Origin: Diadema setosum
Lineage: Eukaryota > Echinodermata > Echinoidea > Diadematoida > Diadematidae
Direction of reading: 5' to 3'
Length of the DNA stretch: 64,000 bases
Assembly: GCA_033980235.1 (NCBI GenBank)
Contig: CM067068.1
Span: 33,017,046-33,081,045 of the forward strand
Position numbers and translations under genes: made by a program. Below the pieces are notes generated by a model that had not been told where the DNA came from, made no database searches, and saw only the letters and a program-made list of their open reading frames with translations. This document shows positions 12,243 to 24,994 of this stretch, in pieces (the stretch's first letter is position 1; every line of letters starts with the position of its first letter).

Positions 12243-12929
12243 TTCTCTGTCCTCTCATCACCACTGCCACAATGTCCATCACCATCATTGTTGAAGGCAT
12301 CACAACTCTCACCCCGTCATCTGATATCTCATGTATCAGTCTCATCTTTTCTCTTGGCATCCAGAAGAGCCTCATAGTCGCTGCCTGTGTGAATCATAAA
12401 TTTCAGTCGATTTCTGTTGCCATGGTGCCATATCAAATCCATCGTTTTCCCAGACTCTTTCATAGCGATTTTTATGCATCCCACAGTTTGTGATGCATGC
12501 ATGGACTGCATAAGTATGTTAGTTAGTATTCATCACCACGATTGTAATCCACCATCTATGACCATTTCTTGTCATACCAGTCCTGTGAGTACATAAATGT
12601 CCCATCCCCAGTTACTTCACTGCCACATCGACGTGAATGCCATTTTAAAAAGGGACCATCCAACCAGTCGAAATCTTAGCCGCACTATCGTCTGTCACTG
12701 CATTCATTTCAACATTCTTTAGGAAGGGTTTCGTTTCTTTTCTGCAAACCGTCACTTCGTGCCATGTTTATTCAGAGGTCGTGCATTTTACATGACTGTC
12801 ATCTAAACTTGCTTTAGTTTTTCCTTTTTTTTTTCTCAAGATGTGTTTTTTTTTTTCTCAGTCCCACCTTCTTTTTTTCCCCTGACATATATTTTTCATC
12901 AAAGCAGTGATGTAATGATGGATAAATGT

Positions 12930-13048
12930 TGTTGCAGCGCCGCTCCCTGCTGGAGTAATTCTGTAATCAAGAGGCCCTTAATTCGGCTCTTGACGTCACT
13001 CAGCTCGGCTCGTCGGAAGATGAGCTTCACGGCAAAATCAGGCAGCTA
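12930..13048. promoter_or_regulatory. CpG-rich patch with CTCF-like and CRE-like motifs
   Basis: Contains CGCTCCCTGCTGG (12941-12953), which resembles the bilaterian CTCF core on the reverse strand, and TGACGTCA (about 12993), the full CREB/ATF palindrome. Both are single motif matches. Occupancy is unknown. Confidence 0.2.
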
Positions 13049-13074
13049 ACATTCATCCATCTGCCACCAAATTA

Positions 13075-13272
13075 TATGAAAGAGAGATAGAGAAAGAGAT
13101 AGAGATAGTGAGAGAGAGAGAGGGAGAGATAGAGATAGATTGATAGAGAGGGAGATAGATAGGTATATAGATAGATATAGATAGAGAGAGATAGATAGAG
13201 AGAGATAGAGAGAGAAAGGTGAGGGGGAAGTGAGAGAAGGAGAGGAGATATATATGTATATATATATATAGA
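13075..13272. repeat. (GA)n/(GATA)n purine-rich repeat ending in (TA)n
   Basis: Interspersed GAGA, GATA and GATAGA units for about 160 bp, then a short (TA)n at about 13250-13272. The Ser/Leu/Ile-rich minus-strand reading frames come from this repeat. Confidence 0.95.
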
Positions 13273-14633
13273 ATATGATAAGAGTGGAGAAAGTTTGTGA
13301 GAGAGGGTGAGATCTGGACAATATTGAAAGGAAAATATAGGCCTAATGTAATGGTTTGCTCTGATAGGGTGTGCAGTTTTTTTTTTTTTAACCCAAGATT
13401 CCCATCAAATTTTGTTGATTTATTCTTCATGTGGGTTGTGAGTGACATGTAGCAGGCTTGTGTTATATTTTCCAATTTTATGTCCCTCTACTTAGAGGTG
13501 TTTTTTTTTTTTTGGGGGGGGGGGGGGAGGAGTAGACATTTCAGAGAGATATATGAAATATAGAATATACGGTAAGAGAGAAAGAGGGATATAACCCTGT
13601 TATACATTGCATGCCTACATTGTTATGTGTAGACTTATATGTTTTGTTTCTTCTCCTGCACAAACATATGCCATTGTGCTGTGTGATGTTCCTAGCATTT
13701 AGAATAGGAGCAATACCTAAGTGTTATGCAAATTAGTCACTCATATCTCAAAACCAAATCTAGTGGCCTCAGTTTCCATTGATTTGTGTACTTGTAGATT
13801 TCATCTATGTTTGTAGTTGAAGCTCTTTTGCTTTTGATGGATTGGAAAGCATTTCTTCTAAGCCAGACATTTGCTAGTGTAGATTTCATGGAGGTAGATT
13901 TCATTCATGTCTACAATGCAAAGCAGTCTACCATGCCAGCGCCTTGGGGTGTGCAGATATTACATTTGTATGAACCTGCCAGACTGTATGTGTGTCATTT
14001 ATTACACAGGGGCTGCAGGTGCTGGTCCCTGTACACTTGCCTCCTCAAATCCTCATTCTCTCTGTACCAAGGTCTCGCTTAAAGGGACTGTTCAGCTGAT
14101 GATCTCTACTTTCATCACTCTAAGATACACAATATGTGCACTCATTGTGATAAGTAACACAGATGGTTAACTGCCTAACTATGGGTGAATGTATGAAAAT
14201 AAGAAATTTAGGTCAAAAACTTTTGTGATCATACTTTCTATTTTTCCCCCCTCATGAAGCACAATACAAAGTTCTCCTATTCTGATGACCTCAAAGAAAA
14301 TCCAAATATCTGGCAGGCAGGTATGTGTAACCATTGTGCACAAACATAATATGCTGTAACTGCTTAGCTAGTAGAGAGTAAATGTAAAAAATTTAAAGAA
14401 ATTGAGGCCCTTACAACTCATTCGATGAATAGTTTGCATTCTTTTTTCTCTTAAAAGATTTGTGATTCATGCATGTTTTCAAATTTATACACTTCAGTGT
14501 GATGAAATCATCAAAGAAATTCATAGTATTCACAGTAATAATCATCATGTTTGGGACTTCACAATTCATACTTATTGGTGAGGTTACAAGGGATTGAAGT
14601 TCACACCAATTATCATGCCACCGCTTTCAGAAA

Positions 14634-14726
14634 TTAACCCATTGAGGACGAGTCCTGCGTAAACTTGGGCAGGGGTGTGTGGGAAATGGGTGTTGTAGCA
14701 AAATTAGCCCATCCTCAATGGGTTAA
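14634..14726 (+). mobile_element. piggyBac-like MITE, copy 2
   Basis: A 93-bp copy with near-intact ends: TTAACCCATTGAGGACGAG on the left and CATCCTCAATGGGTTAA on the right. A TTAA target bounds both sides. Confidence 0.85.
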
Positions 14727-15127
14727 TGTCTGCACACACATATTTTAGTCATATGTTGGAATGCAGCAGTCTTTTGATACGGTCAAGATGTTACTGCACA
14801 AATCAGTGATATGCAGGGTTCTGTGTATTCATGGAACCTAGACTGCAGCAGTGGCTTTGATATTGATGGTATAATGTAGGCCTATAGGTACTACTGCATG
14901 TGATTAATTAGGTCAGTTAGTGTGAGCATTTTAACCTGGAAGCAGGGCTTATCCCTTATTTTCAGATTTACACTGCCCGGATGAGCTTAAACTCTTTGGG
15001 CAGTTTCCGGCGTGCTATAGGGCCCGCCCTCTGAACTAAACCATGCATTTAAAGAACCGACCAGTACATATCCCATATGAGGCCATGTAACCTTGGCATA
15101 ATCACATGATACTACCATGTGTATGTG

Positions 15128-15133
<6 letters not shown>

Positions 15134-15192
<59 letters not shown>
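15134..15192. repeat. (TG)29 microsatellite
   Basis: The longest TG tract in the window, almost perfect, followed by about 200 bp of looser TG-rich sequence. Confidence 0.97.
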
Positions 15193-15196
<4 letters not shown>

Positions 15197-15731
15197 CTTA
15201 TCTGTTCATATTTGTTTATGTGTGATTGAGTATGTGTATACATGCATTGTGTTCATGTTTTATGATTGTGAGCATGTGAGAGTATTTTTGCGGGTGTGCA
15301 CTTGTGTTTGTAATCATGTGCAAGTTTTTGTGTTTCGTTTTTGTTTTGTTTTTTGTAAGTATGTGTCTATGTGTGTGTACATGATTTGGTTTGCGTGCAT
15401 TTTTTTTTTTTATTTTTTATTTTTTTTGGGGGGGGATGGGGAGGGATAGGAGGACAAGGGAAAATCCCAAACAAATGACGATCAAAATCTAACTTGTATG
15501 AAGGTGCTCTTATTGTGACACAAGTGTGAAAACTTTTAATAGCAAACTTGAGCCAACTTGAAAAGTAGGCAATGAAGTCATTATGTCAGTGCAATAGTGG
15601 CTGTTTTTAATCACACCCACATTGTGAGAGCATTGAGGTGATAGGAAAGGTACATGGGAAATGTTCAGTGGAGGTGCATGGTGGAGCTGTATTAGGGCCT
15701 AACAATGTCACGCTGTGTGTAAGAGAGCATG

Positions 15732-16767
15732 GTTAGAGCATGGAGCTACCAAAGAGATGGAGTAACAACGAAGGCCACCAATATTACGTAACCCAACTAC
15801 GAGCGGTCAGTTCTGACAGACTTCAAAGCACCGCACTCGCTGGGACGGCTTAACTCGTCCCGCAGGGGATACTTTGGCAAACGATGCTCCGAGCCGCAAA
15901 AATGACGTCATACTCACCAACATTGCACATACAATATAGTGCTGTATCGAGTCGAAAACTCGATTTGCAACAACATATGGCTGCGCAAAACTTTGCTGAA
16001 GACCACGCGCATGCGCATAATATCCACAGGCAAAACAGAGGAGATACCGAGTGCAGTGCACTTTGAACGAACTGAATTGGCCCATGAACAGCGAAGGTAC
16101 TGTACAGTGTATTGTCGTCATGCTTTGTGACTGTGGTTAGTACATACCCTAAGAATAAAATTCTTAATAAAAATCCCTCACATTTCTCCACATATCTCAA
16201 TATCTGTCCGTAAAGCTGACATTTGAAACTACAATCTTACGTAAGTGTTGACTGCGTACAATCGCGTACATTTTATCTATACCGTTGTGAAGCCAGCTGT
16301 TATTTGTCTTTGTGTTTGTTCGGGACAGCGTGACGGCCATTATTGATCGTGTCGAGAGTGCAGTGTTTGTTTACATGCCGGTCGTATCATATCGTGATTT
16401 ACATACTAAACGACGGTATGACATGTTAAACAATTTGTTACACTGCAGATTCACAATTTGTAGCTATAATTAATTCAGAATCATGTTAAATCGAATATGC
16501 TCGAAGTCGACGGGGCAGTTGCAGTTTGTGTAGTCCCATGCATTGACGTTCCATGGTGGAACCATGGAGTTAGGTAGCTCCATGGTAAGAACCAGTTTGC
16601 GAACGCGCCGCGGATGACGTCATTGTGCGTACGCACTGTCTCATCTGTCATCGCTCTCGCTCACGGGGGCTTAGCGAGGATTACTTTTTACGAGTCGGCT
16701 TCGAGCATCACTTCAAAAGGACCCCAACCGTTGTTACTCCATCTCTTTGGTAGCTCCATGGTTAGAG
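15732..16767. mobile_element. 1022-bp inverted-repeat DNA transposon with 7-bp target duplication (P-like?)
   Basis: The element runs from 15739 to 16760. Its left end (15739-15770) and right end (16729-16760) are perfect 32-bp inverted repeats beginning CATGGAGCTACCAAAG. The flanks GTTAGAG (15732-15738 and 16761-16767) are a perfect 7-bp direct repeat. The interior is CpG-rich and carries TGACGTCA at 15903 and 16615, about 140-165 bp from either end. No transposase frame is recognisable, so it is non-autonomous. CATG termini and roughly 31-bp inverted repeats recall Drosophila P elements, which duplicate 8 bp, so assignment to P is tentative. Perfect ends suggest recent insertion. Confidence 0.85.
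16563..16584. repeat. 22-bp CATGGAG...CTCCATG micro-palindrome nested in the 1022-bp element
   Basis: Carries CATGGAG on the left and GGTAGCTCCATG on the right, the two ends of the host element with the middle missing. It could be an excision scar of a second copy inserted into this one. The flanking 7-mers do not clearly match. Confidence 0.35.
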
Positions 16768-16769
16768 TA

Positions 16770-18570
16770 ACCCGGTTTAGAAATCTACCCCTAGTATAGT
16801 CTTGCCTTGACTGTGGCACTGCCGTGCCTTTGTAGATCCAAACAGACCAAGCTTTGACAGCCGAGGAGCACTTGAGATGAATGTTCACCGGCATTTTCTA
16901 TCATTTTTTTCGCCTCGGTCGGGAGGAGGTCAGCTCTCCAGAACTTTGTATTTGATCTGATTTGATTGTGTCTTGTGGTTCTTCCCAATCAACCCGGCCA
17001 ACTGTGCCAAATTGAAAGAAACATAAAGCAGATTCAATTACCCCGCAGTATTATCGCAGCGGTGGAAGGCAAAATTTGATTTGCCGCAACGATGAGGAAT
17101 GGAGAAAAAGAGGCCAATGGATTGTGTCGGACTGGTAGAAGGAGATTGGGGATGCAAAAAATTTGTGTCTATTGTTTGACTTTTCGCGAGCAATGCCGAC
17201 CGTCGTGATTTACAAATGTAGCCTTGTAGCTTCTGCCCCAAATGTCACTTTGAGGTAGATGTGGGCTGAACTGAACTTCAACGCTTTAAAAAGAAAACGG
17301 GAAGGGAAAACAGTATTTCCTTTGTTGTATTTCTTGTATATTGGAGTAGATGGCTCTTTATGAGTGAATCCAAATGTATAGAAACATTTGAAGTTGTCTG
17401 TGAATCATCCAGTTACAAGTATAGACTGTGTACATTTAGCTTGTGAGTAATATCAAGTGTTGTTACCTTTGTTTGCCATCTGGTTTATCATTTAATCCAG
17501 TTTCTATTTACATGCAATACATTCTACACAACAGGTAGGCCTATTGGGTAGAGTTGTACAGAAAGAGAAGATGTCAAAAAGCAAAGTTTAGTCCTGTAGT
17601 GTATCACTGTATGGTGTCATTGTTGATGGATTGGTGGCTTCACTAAAGGGGCGAGTCTTGCTTTGAGTCAGAGGTTGGGGATTTGCTACTTCTTGAAGCT
17701 GCTGATTATGTGCTGGGGCATGTTCAAGGTGCATAGCTTGACTCACTCTTTGTGATCATGAGTAACACATTTTGAGTTTGTATACCCCTGGAAGAGTGCA
17801 CATACATTGTAGATGGCATGGTACATTGCAAGTGTTGACAGGTATGGAACTTGGAAAGAATTTTCCAGACTTGAAATCATTCTGTACAAAACATGCATGT
17901 ATGCGTTTCTGGTACAAAGAAACAATTTTTAGAAGGTTGATTATGTAAAAAAAAATAATGTTATGTCTTAATGGCAATCAATGATGTTATAAGTTGTCAA
18001 AATATTTCCTTTAATGGTAATGATATTATTTATGAAACAAAAAAGGCAAGGAGTGAATATTGTGGATAAAATGTTAATGATTAATGTGCACATAAGAAAA
18101 CATGATTTGTGCAATAATATGCCTGAAATATATTTCAGATGTTCTCTTATTTATTTTATTTATTTATTTATTTATTTTACATATGGGTTATACTTCCTAT
18201 ATCTCTGTCTTTATCAACTAGTTGTAATGGAGCCATTAAAATCAAACAAAAGAAAACAACAACAAATGAAAAAAGAAACTAAAAAACAACAACTACAGCA
18301 GCAACAATTCTTCTTGAGATGGATTGGCATTAGCTGCTTTGATGCCCAGTCTGGAAGTAATTCCATCCTCCAATATAGGAGATGACCTTGGTATGACACT
18401 GATAGATAATTCATCCCGTCCCCTTCTCCTTCCCCCAAGCACCTGCCAATCTTACCCCATCCTCTCCCTATAGCCCCCTTTTCTATTAGCCCCCCCCACC
18501 CTCTCTTTTCAACCACACTATTTCTTCCCCCTCTCTTTCCATCAAGACCCCTCCCTCAATACTGACTGCC
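16770..18570. other. Intronic DNA without recognised gene
   Basis: Unique-looking sequence with some CpG-richer stretches (16850-17240), one TAGGCCTA (17536-17543) and a (TTTA)n run at about 18148-18178. I see no gene. Confidence 0.5.
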
Positions 18571-18663
18571 TTAACCCATTGAGGACGAGTCCCGAGTATA
18601 CTCAGGCAAGTGTCTATGGGAAATGCGTGTTGTAGCAAAATCAACCTGTCCTCAATGGGTTAA
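18571..18663 (+). mobile_element. piggyBac-like MITE, copy 3
   Basis: A 93-bp copy with TTAACCCATTGAGGACGAG on the left, TGTCCTCAATGGGTTAA on the right and TTAA at both ends. Confidence 0.85.
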
Positions 18664-18664
18664 A

Positions 18665-21600
18665 GTGCAGTTCTCCTCGAGGTTCACATTGACTTATGGA
18701 GGTAGAATAAAGTCAGATGAAGAAAATAGAAGGAATTTCATAAAAATTGGATCTGTAAAATCACAGAATTCTAGATATTTAGGTATTGGTCACTGCCTTG
18801 CAAAGTAGTGTATCACTTTACAGTTGTAGAATCTCATACTTTTTGTATATTTTTGCTCATATTTTAATGAGACTGTATTGTTCCATTTGTTTCATGTTTC
18901 TATTATATACTCTTCTAAGCAAAGTCAGGTCGAGCACAGGTTGAAGTCTCCCTTTAAGAGAGGAAAGCTGCTATACTGTAAGCAAAACCATCTGGCCCTG
19001 CTGAACTTCATGAATCCTCCTCCATGCTGCAGCAAAGAGAGTGAAGGGGGAGGGGGAAATGGGGGGGGGGGGGGCAGAGCTTCTGCTAGGAATCTGGCCT
19101 ATAAATGTTTGGGATATGAAATGGGAGATTTATGAAGGGGGCCCCTTGCTGGCGGGGGATGTGGGAGTTCAAGTGAAAGGAAAGATTACGGAAGAAAGGA
19201 AGCAATGCTAAGCATGATTGAGGGGTAGTGAGTTTCCCCCACTAGCTCCCAGATCTATGATCCGGCTTGCTCTCATATTAAATACAGGAACATCCTTAAA
19301 ATCTCAGGCTGGAAGTCTTTCTCAACTCTCTGCCTGATGCTTAAAGGACTAAAAAAAAAAAAATGTATGCGATATTGCAGATAATCTTGTGGATGAAAAC
19401 GATTTGATTATGAGCAGGTGACTGGGATTATCCAGCTAAAAAATCCGGTCTTTTTCTGAGAAAAAATGGGAAAGTGAATGATTGCAATGAGAAACAAAAG
19501 ACTATCTACTCATACTGTGCTGATATTGCTGGTTGAGTGCCAGAAATCTGTTAGGCACTTTAGTTTAGGTAATCATTGGTGATACAGACCTTCTTCATAT
19601 TAACTGTTAAATTCATCAATTGAAGCTTACATTATTTGTAGCAAGAATTTTGTCATCAGAATCAATATATTGATTTTAGCTTAAATGTAATTTCCTTAAA
19701 GAGAGGGGAATATTCTCTTACATGCAGTAAATCCTCAAATTTTAATATCTGCCGAGAGTCGCTGAAGTGTTTTCCTGTGAGATTAGCTTGGAGATAACGT
19801 ATAGTTTTGAACTCCCTTTCTTGGAATTGTTATCTTTTCCAAAGGCAAAATGGGACATTGCATTATGTTCATGCACAAAATTCTGCTGCTGCAATGTGTG
19901 CTGCAGTCAGGTGCATGGCACAATTTGAATAGACCGGTTCTGTAATATTATTCAAATTTTTTGACATGTTTTATTCGCAAAAGTGGCCCTATTAACAACC
20001 GTAGAGCATGCCAGAGGCTTGCCCTACCTAGCAACAACTGAGTGAATTCCTGCCTATGGCATGAAATAGAAGGGAGCAGGTGAATGAAATACTTCTTTAC
20101 GAGGCTGTAGGGAAAAAAAAAATCTATAGATTGCAGAACATTACAGGAACGGTCTATTAGAAGTTCATTGCATGCACCTCATGCATGCACACAACTAAAA
20201 AATTTATCGAAACTTCTTTCAATTACATCATATGTGATTGGAATATCTTCCTCAAGATAGCAGTCAGAGACATGTATACATGAATATGTCTTCATTGAAG
20301 CTTCCATGTGTGTATTTTCATCCCGACACGCGCCGTGCTCCAAGCTTGTCTCTCTCTCCCATCTCTCAAAACATTCACTGGAGCATATATCCTCTTCCTG
20401 ATCGGAGAATGGCCAATATAAGGTAGCGTTTCCATGGCAACGGGAGGTAGGGATGGGGGGTAGGCCCTGGAAGATTATACAATACATGCATCACTGTCAA
20501 GAGTTTGTTGGCACTGGGATGACAAACACATGGTGGGGACCTATCTTGGAAAACCTCTGGCTGGCTACCAGGCAGTATAGGGGCGATAATGTAGACCCAT
20601 TAAGATAATTCCTGGTATTCCTCTAGCTGCCTGGAAAAGATAATTTTTGTGATTTATGTGCACTTTTGGACAGTTTTTTCGCCTTCCAAAGAAAAAATGA
20701 ACAAATACGTGGAACAGAAACAGAGAGAGAGAGAGAGAAAGAGATAGATAGGTAGAGGAGTGATTAGGATATTAAGAGAGAGAGAGAGAGGGAGAGAAGT
20801 TAATTGAGTCACCTAAAGAACTTATATTTGAAGACAATGACAGATATAGAAGAGATGGAAGATAGTGATGGCAGCGATGGAGGTGAGGTTGAGAAACATG
20901 TGTGATGACTTGTAGGAACAATGAACTCCATATTTTCTTATCTCTTTTTGACTGGCAGATATTCATAAATCTTTCTTTTACATGTTATTTGGATATATTT
21001 GCTGTTGTTCTGGATATTGTGTATGAAAAAAGTCTGATGTCCATTGATTCATAAAAAAATGGTTTATTTTTTCCAGAGTTGTTGATAATGATGCTGTTCT
21101 CATTGCACTCAAAATAACATGTTTTCACAAATATTGAAAAATATTTTATATTTGTACAGTGAGATGAGATAAAATGTGTGTTTTTTTTTTTTCATGAGAT
21201 GTGGGTTGTGATCCAAATCGCATAAATTTTTGTCATTTTTTTTTTTTGCAAAAAAAAATGTCACACTGTGCAGTGAGACTGGTGACCACAAACATTTTTG
21301 ACATTCGACATGCACTGCATGTGTTGCTCCTTGCTATTTCTACTAAGATGCTATTGCATGCCACGGTATATTGAATTGGCTTTGAGATGTTGAATAGTAA
21401 GCATACCATGAAGAATATGTGTGGGTCACATCAAGAATTTTGCAATGAAAATGGCACCCACCTTTAGATACAGTTAGGTTATTGAGTATGTTTATTCAAT
21501 CTCTTCTATTCCATGTTAGTATTTTGGGGGTATTTTGGCCTTTTTGAAGCTCATGAATGTAGCAAGAATGCCTTCATACTTCTCTGTGTGCAAGTGAATG

Positions 21601-22577
21601 AACTAAGTGGGTTGTGAGTCTGTGTCAGACTGAAGGAGTCTTATGTGTGAGTCACTCGGGGGACCTCTCAATGCAGAATGTGTGTCCGGGTGTCTTCTTT
21701 ACCGCAGAGAGATTAAGCGTCATATCACGCTTTGCTTGGATTAATCTGACGAACGGCTGTCACAAAGAACGCTGCTCAGTCTATGTCCCAGCTACCATCA
21801 TTCATTCTGATAGGGAAGGAATGGTGCGGGGAAAACCTACAGCCCAGACTGTTGCGCTGCAAGCTGGGAAGTTCAAGTTCAGCGAAAGTGTGTTCCAGGG
21901 AGGCCTGCCTGGAACTTGATGCCAAACGTGAAAAGTTCACATTTCCCAGGTAGTGGCTGATGACAAATTGCCTTAAATTTAGAGAGTGATTCATCTCAAT
22001 CCATAAAAAAAAAAAAAAAAAAATCCCCTGGAACAATCACTGCCAGCAAATTTATAGAGCCATTGGTATCTAAATTGCTACTTTGGTGTAAGGTGGAGGT
22101 GATGAAGTGATGTGTGATCTGTTGCCATGGTGAGAGAAGCCTCAACGAATGGCTGCTGAAAATCATGTGTCAAGAAAAGATACTGACCAGACCATTGATG
22201 CTGCGTTGGGATCAGTGAGCCCTCTGTCTGCTCTTTCCGATCATTCAGTAATCTTTCGAACTAATAAATCTTTCAAATAAAAAACAAACAAACAAACAAA
22301 CAAACAAAAACCAAACAAACTTTGGCGTATGGATGTGAGAAAAATGCATTGATCACTTTTGTTTCAGTCTCAAATGAAACGGGCTAGGATATGTATTTCT
22401 TTGATGCAATTCTCAGTTAATGTAGTATGGTAGTGCAAGAAACTCTATGGAAATGTCTCAGCAGATGAGATGAAAAGTGAATGAGATTTCCGTGTGTCCA
22501 TTTCCAGTTGATGACCAATTAATAGACGTACTGCTGTTTTGTCCATTTTGTATCTTTCTGCCATACTTGTGATATGA
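18665..22577. other. Intronic DNA with simple repeats only
   Basis: Contains a G run near 19060-19074, (GA)n tracts at about 20722-20793, poly-T near 21181 and 21237, poly-A near 22005-22022 and (AAAC)n at about 22278-22320. The longest frame (21614-21919) has no recognisable domain. I see no gene. Confidence 0.5.
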
Positions 22578-22583
22578 TGGATA

Positions 22584-22738
22584 CCAGGATCCCCTTTTAT
22601 AAAACTTGTTATCAGTAACCAACTGCCACATTTATGTGACAAATTTTCTCTCAGCCAATCAGAGGCCAGGATTTCAATAGCTTATAACAACTATAGTAAC
22701 TCATTATTGTAAACGAGTTTTATGAAACGGGACCCTGG
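22584..22738. mobile_element. MITE with GGGTCCCGTTTCATAAAA-type inverted ends, copy 1
   Basis: The left end CCAGGATCCCCTTTTATAAA and the right end TTTATGAAACGGGACCCTGG are imperfect inverted repeats of about 20 bp enclosing 155 bp. No clear target duplication remains. A related element lies at about 52140-52262. Confidence 0.55.
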
Positions 22739-23154
22739 TTTGTGATTTGATGTGAGGTGAATCCAGCTGTAAGCATAAAAGATGAGCAGCGCAGAACATA
22801 CATACATCATCTGTCTTTAAATTTCAATTTGCTAACCACCTATAGAGACACAGTGTGAAATTGTAGGCAGTGGCTGCTTGATGTGGAGTGTGAATGACAG
22901 ATCAGTTTTTTTTTTTGCGAGAAATGGGCGAATGTCCAACAGTAGTGTTGTTTTTTCGGTGTAAGCAGTTTATAGACAATAGTTTTATCCCTTACCATAG
23001 GTGCTTTCTGAAGGATAGAATGTTTTGTTAGTGGATTTCTGAGAAAAATGCTCTATAGCACCACTTTTTCTATACCTGTCATTCAGGGGATTGTGGACCA
23101 TCAAAACAAGATAGGATTAGTGTCAAAATCCACACACTTGTGTCCAATTACATT

Positions 23155-23345
23155 ATGACCAGTCACTTTAAAGGTAACTTTACAAGTAGGCCTACCAGGT
23201 AGGTTATTTTAAAGGTAAATTATCTGTAGGCCACTATAAAGGTAAATCACCTATTATATGTCATTTCTAGGGTCAATTACCTTCATGTCATTATGAAAAA
23301 AGTTACATCCGAGTCATTTTAGACTCTTGAAGTAAAGTACCTCGC
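23155..23345. repeat. Degenerate GGTAA/TTACC-type short repeats
   Basis: Phrases such as AAAGGTAA, AGTCA and GTAGGCC recur every 30-50 bp with poor conservation, suggesting an old decayed tandem array. It includes TAGGCCTA at 23187-23194. Confidence 0.35.
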
Positions 23346-23429
23346 AGTCATTCAATATGATTGTGTTATTCTTTCAGTTTTCAGTATTTCTTGTAATGCT
23401 GTATGACCTATGTTCAGTACTTTCTTAAG

Positions 23430-23515
23430 AACCCATTGAGGACTGATTTTGCGATAAAAGCATTTTCCATAGACACCTGCCCGAGTATACTTTGGACTCG
23501 TCTTCAACGGGTTAA
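23430..23515 (-). mobile_element. piggyBac-like MITE, copy 4
   Basis: Reverse orientation. The right end CTTCAACGGGTTAA retains TTAA. The left end has lost its TTAA (AACCCATTGAGGACT). It shares the internal CATAGACACCTGCCCGAGT block. Confidence 0.75.
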
Positions 23516-23879
23516 TTACTCGCCTTTGAGCCCTAGTCATGTGGACTTTGTGTGGTCCATACACTCAGTTACTGGTCACAGATAGGTATTACAAACTACA
23601 AAACCCATTTTATGGGGCACAGTGAACATGCTGAGTGGTAGATTATTGTTACTATGTCTATACAAGATTTTCCTGAATATCCTTCTGGTACAGTCAAGTG
23701 GAGACTTTGCTGCATCTGAGGGAGATTTAGGTACTTGACACGTGTAATCATCACAAGACTGTGACTAATGTATGTAGAAAGTGTTACCACGCTTCATTAC
23801 TCTCTAAGGGATCCATCATGAATTGTCACATGTGGGACTGAGGGAACAGGCGTAATGTAGAGGTGATGATCACACACAA

Positions 23880-23925
23880 CCACACACACACACACCCACA
23901 CATACACACACACATACACATGCAT
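23880..23925. repeat. (CA)n microsatellite
   Basis: Interrupted CA repeats with ATAC variants. A second short CA tract lies at about 24074-24091. Confidence 0.9.
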
Positions 23926-23953
23926 GCACATAGGCCGAGTACTAGTATATTGG

Positions 23954-23984
23954 CATGGAGTTATGGAGCTATTGTAGCTCCATG
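23954..23984. repeat. 31-bp CATGGAG...CTCCATG hairpin, possible footprint
   Basis: Starts CATGGAG and ends TAGCTCCATG, the ends of the 1022-bp element at 15739. Flanking 7-mers ATATTGG and GTATGGG agree at 5 of 7 positions, weak support for a decayed target duplication. Confidence 0.35.
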
Positions 23985-24621
23985 GTATGGGCAAGTGAAC
24001 TCATTGGTTGATAGCACTGCTTACTTTGCCTGACATAGCCACAATACATTCATAAGAAGAGAATAAGAAATAAACACACACACACACACAGAGTGAATAC
24101 ACACATAATATATCATGTATATGTAAATATGGAGAATGTGAGAGAAAGAGAAAGAAGTGTTCAAGTATACTGAGAAGAGAGAGAGGGAGATATTGAGTAT
24201 ACTGAGAATAGGGGAATACAGAGGCATAGAGATGAGAGAGACCCAAGAAAGTATATTGAGTGAGAGATCGAGGGAGCAGACATATTTGCGTGTGAATGTG
24301 ACCCGATTTCTCTCTTTAATGACTTCCAACCCAGGAAGTGATAGTAGTCTGCCAGGATGCTCTGCTCTGTGCCTGGCTAGGGCAGGATTTAATCAAGCTT
24401 TAAAGGTCATGTTTACCAGCCACTGAGAGCAGTGATTTAAAAATGTTCAAGTTATCATGAGAGTGCATATTGAAGTATTTTGGAACAAAAAAAAAAGGTT
24501 CCAGTTGCTGTTGACAATTGGGCCAATTTTAAAAGAAGACATTTCAGTGTTTCAAATTCACCATTTCAAAATATACCTTTAATTTGCAATAATAGGAAAT
24601 GGATACAGGATGAGATATAGG

Positions 24622-24994
24622 TTAAAGGGATGGTACAGTATTGGTGGAGATGAGAATTGGGCTTTGAACTTTCAGCAAGATACCAAGAAAATGCTTATGA
24701 TATTTTAAGAGGAATAGAAAGTTTATTTGATGAAAATCGGGTTTGGAATAGCTGAAACATCCAAAAACAAAGTAAACCAAAGCGATCGTAATAAAGTGTG
24801 GGTCCCACACTTAATTAGAATCGCCCTTTTCTGGATATCTCAGCCATTCCAAAACCAATTTTCATCAAATAAAAGTTGAATTCCTCGTAGAATAACATGC
24901 TCTTTCATATTTCATAAGAAGTTTCTCATTATCTTACCAAAAAATGTTAGAAATCTGAAATTAGGTCTCAACCAAAACTATTTGATCCCTTTAA
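24622..24994. mobile_element. TTAA foldback element, copy 1
   Basis: A 373-bp near-palindrome that begins TTAAAGGGATGG and ends GATCCCTTTAA. The arms pair over much of their length; TTTATTTGATGAAAAT on the left matches ATTTTCATCAAATAAA on the right. The axis is the perfect palindrome GTGTGGGTCCCACAC near 24797-24811. It has no coding capacity. Confidence 0.8.

Noticed and set aside
13046..13475. Ser/Leu/Ile-rich minus-strand frames of 91 and 140 codons
   Set aside because: Products of the GAGA/GATA repeat.
21614..21919. 101-codon + frame
   Set aside because: No domain, and no splice sites at its borders that I can support.
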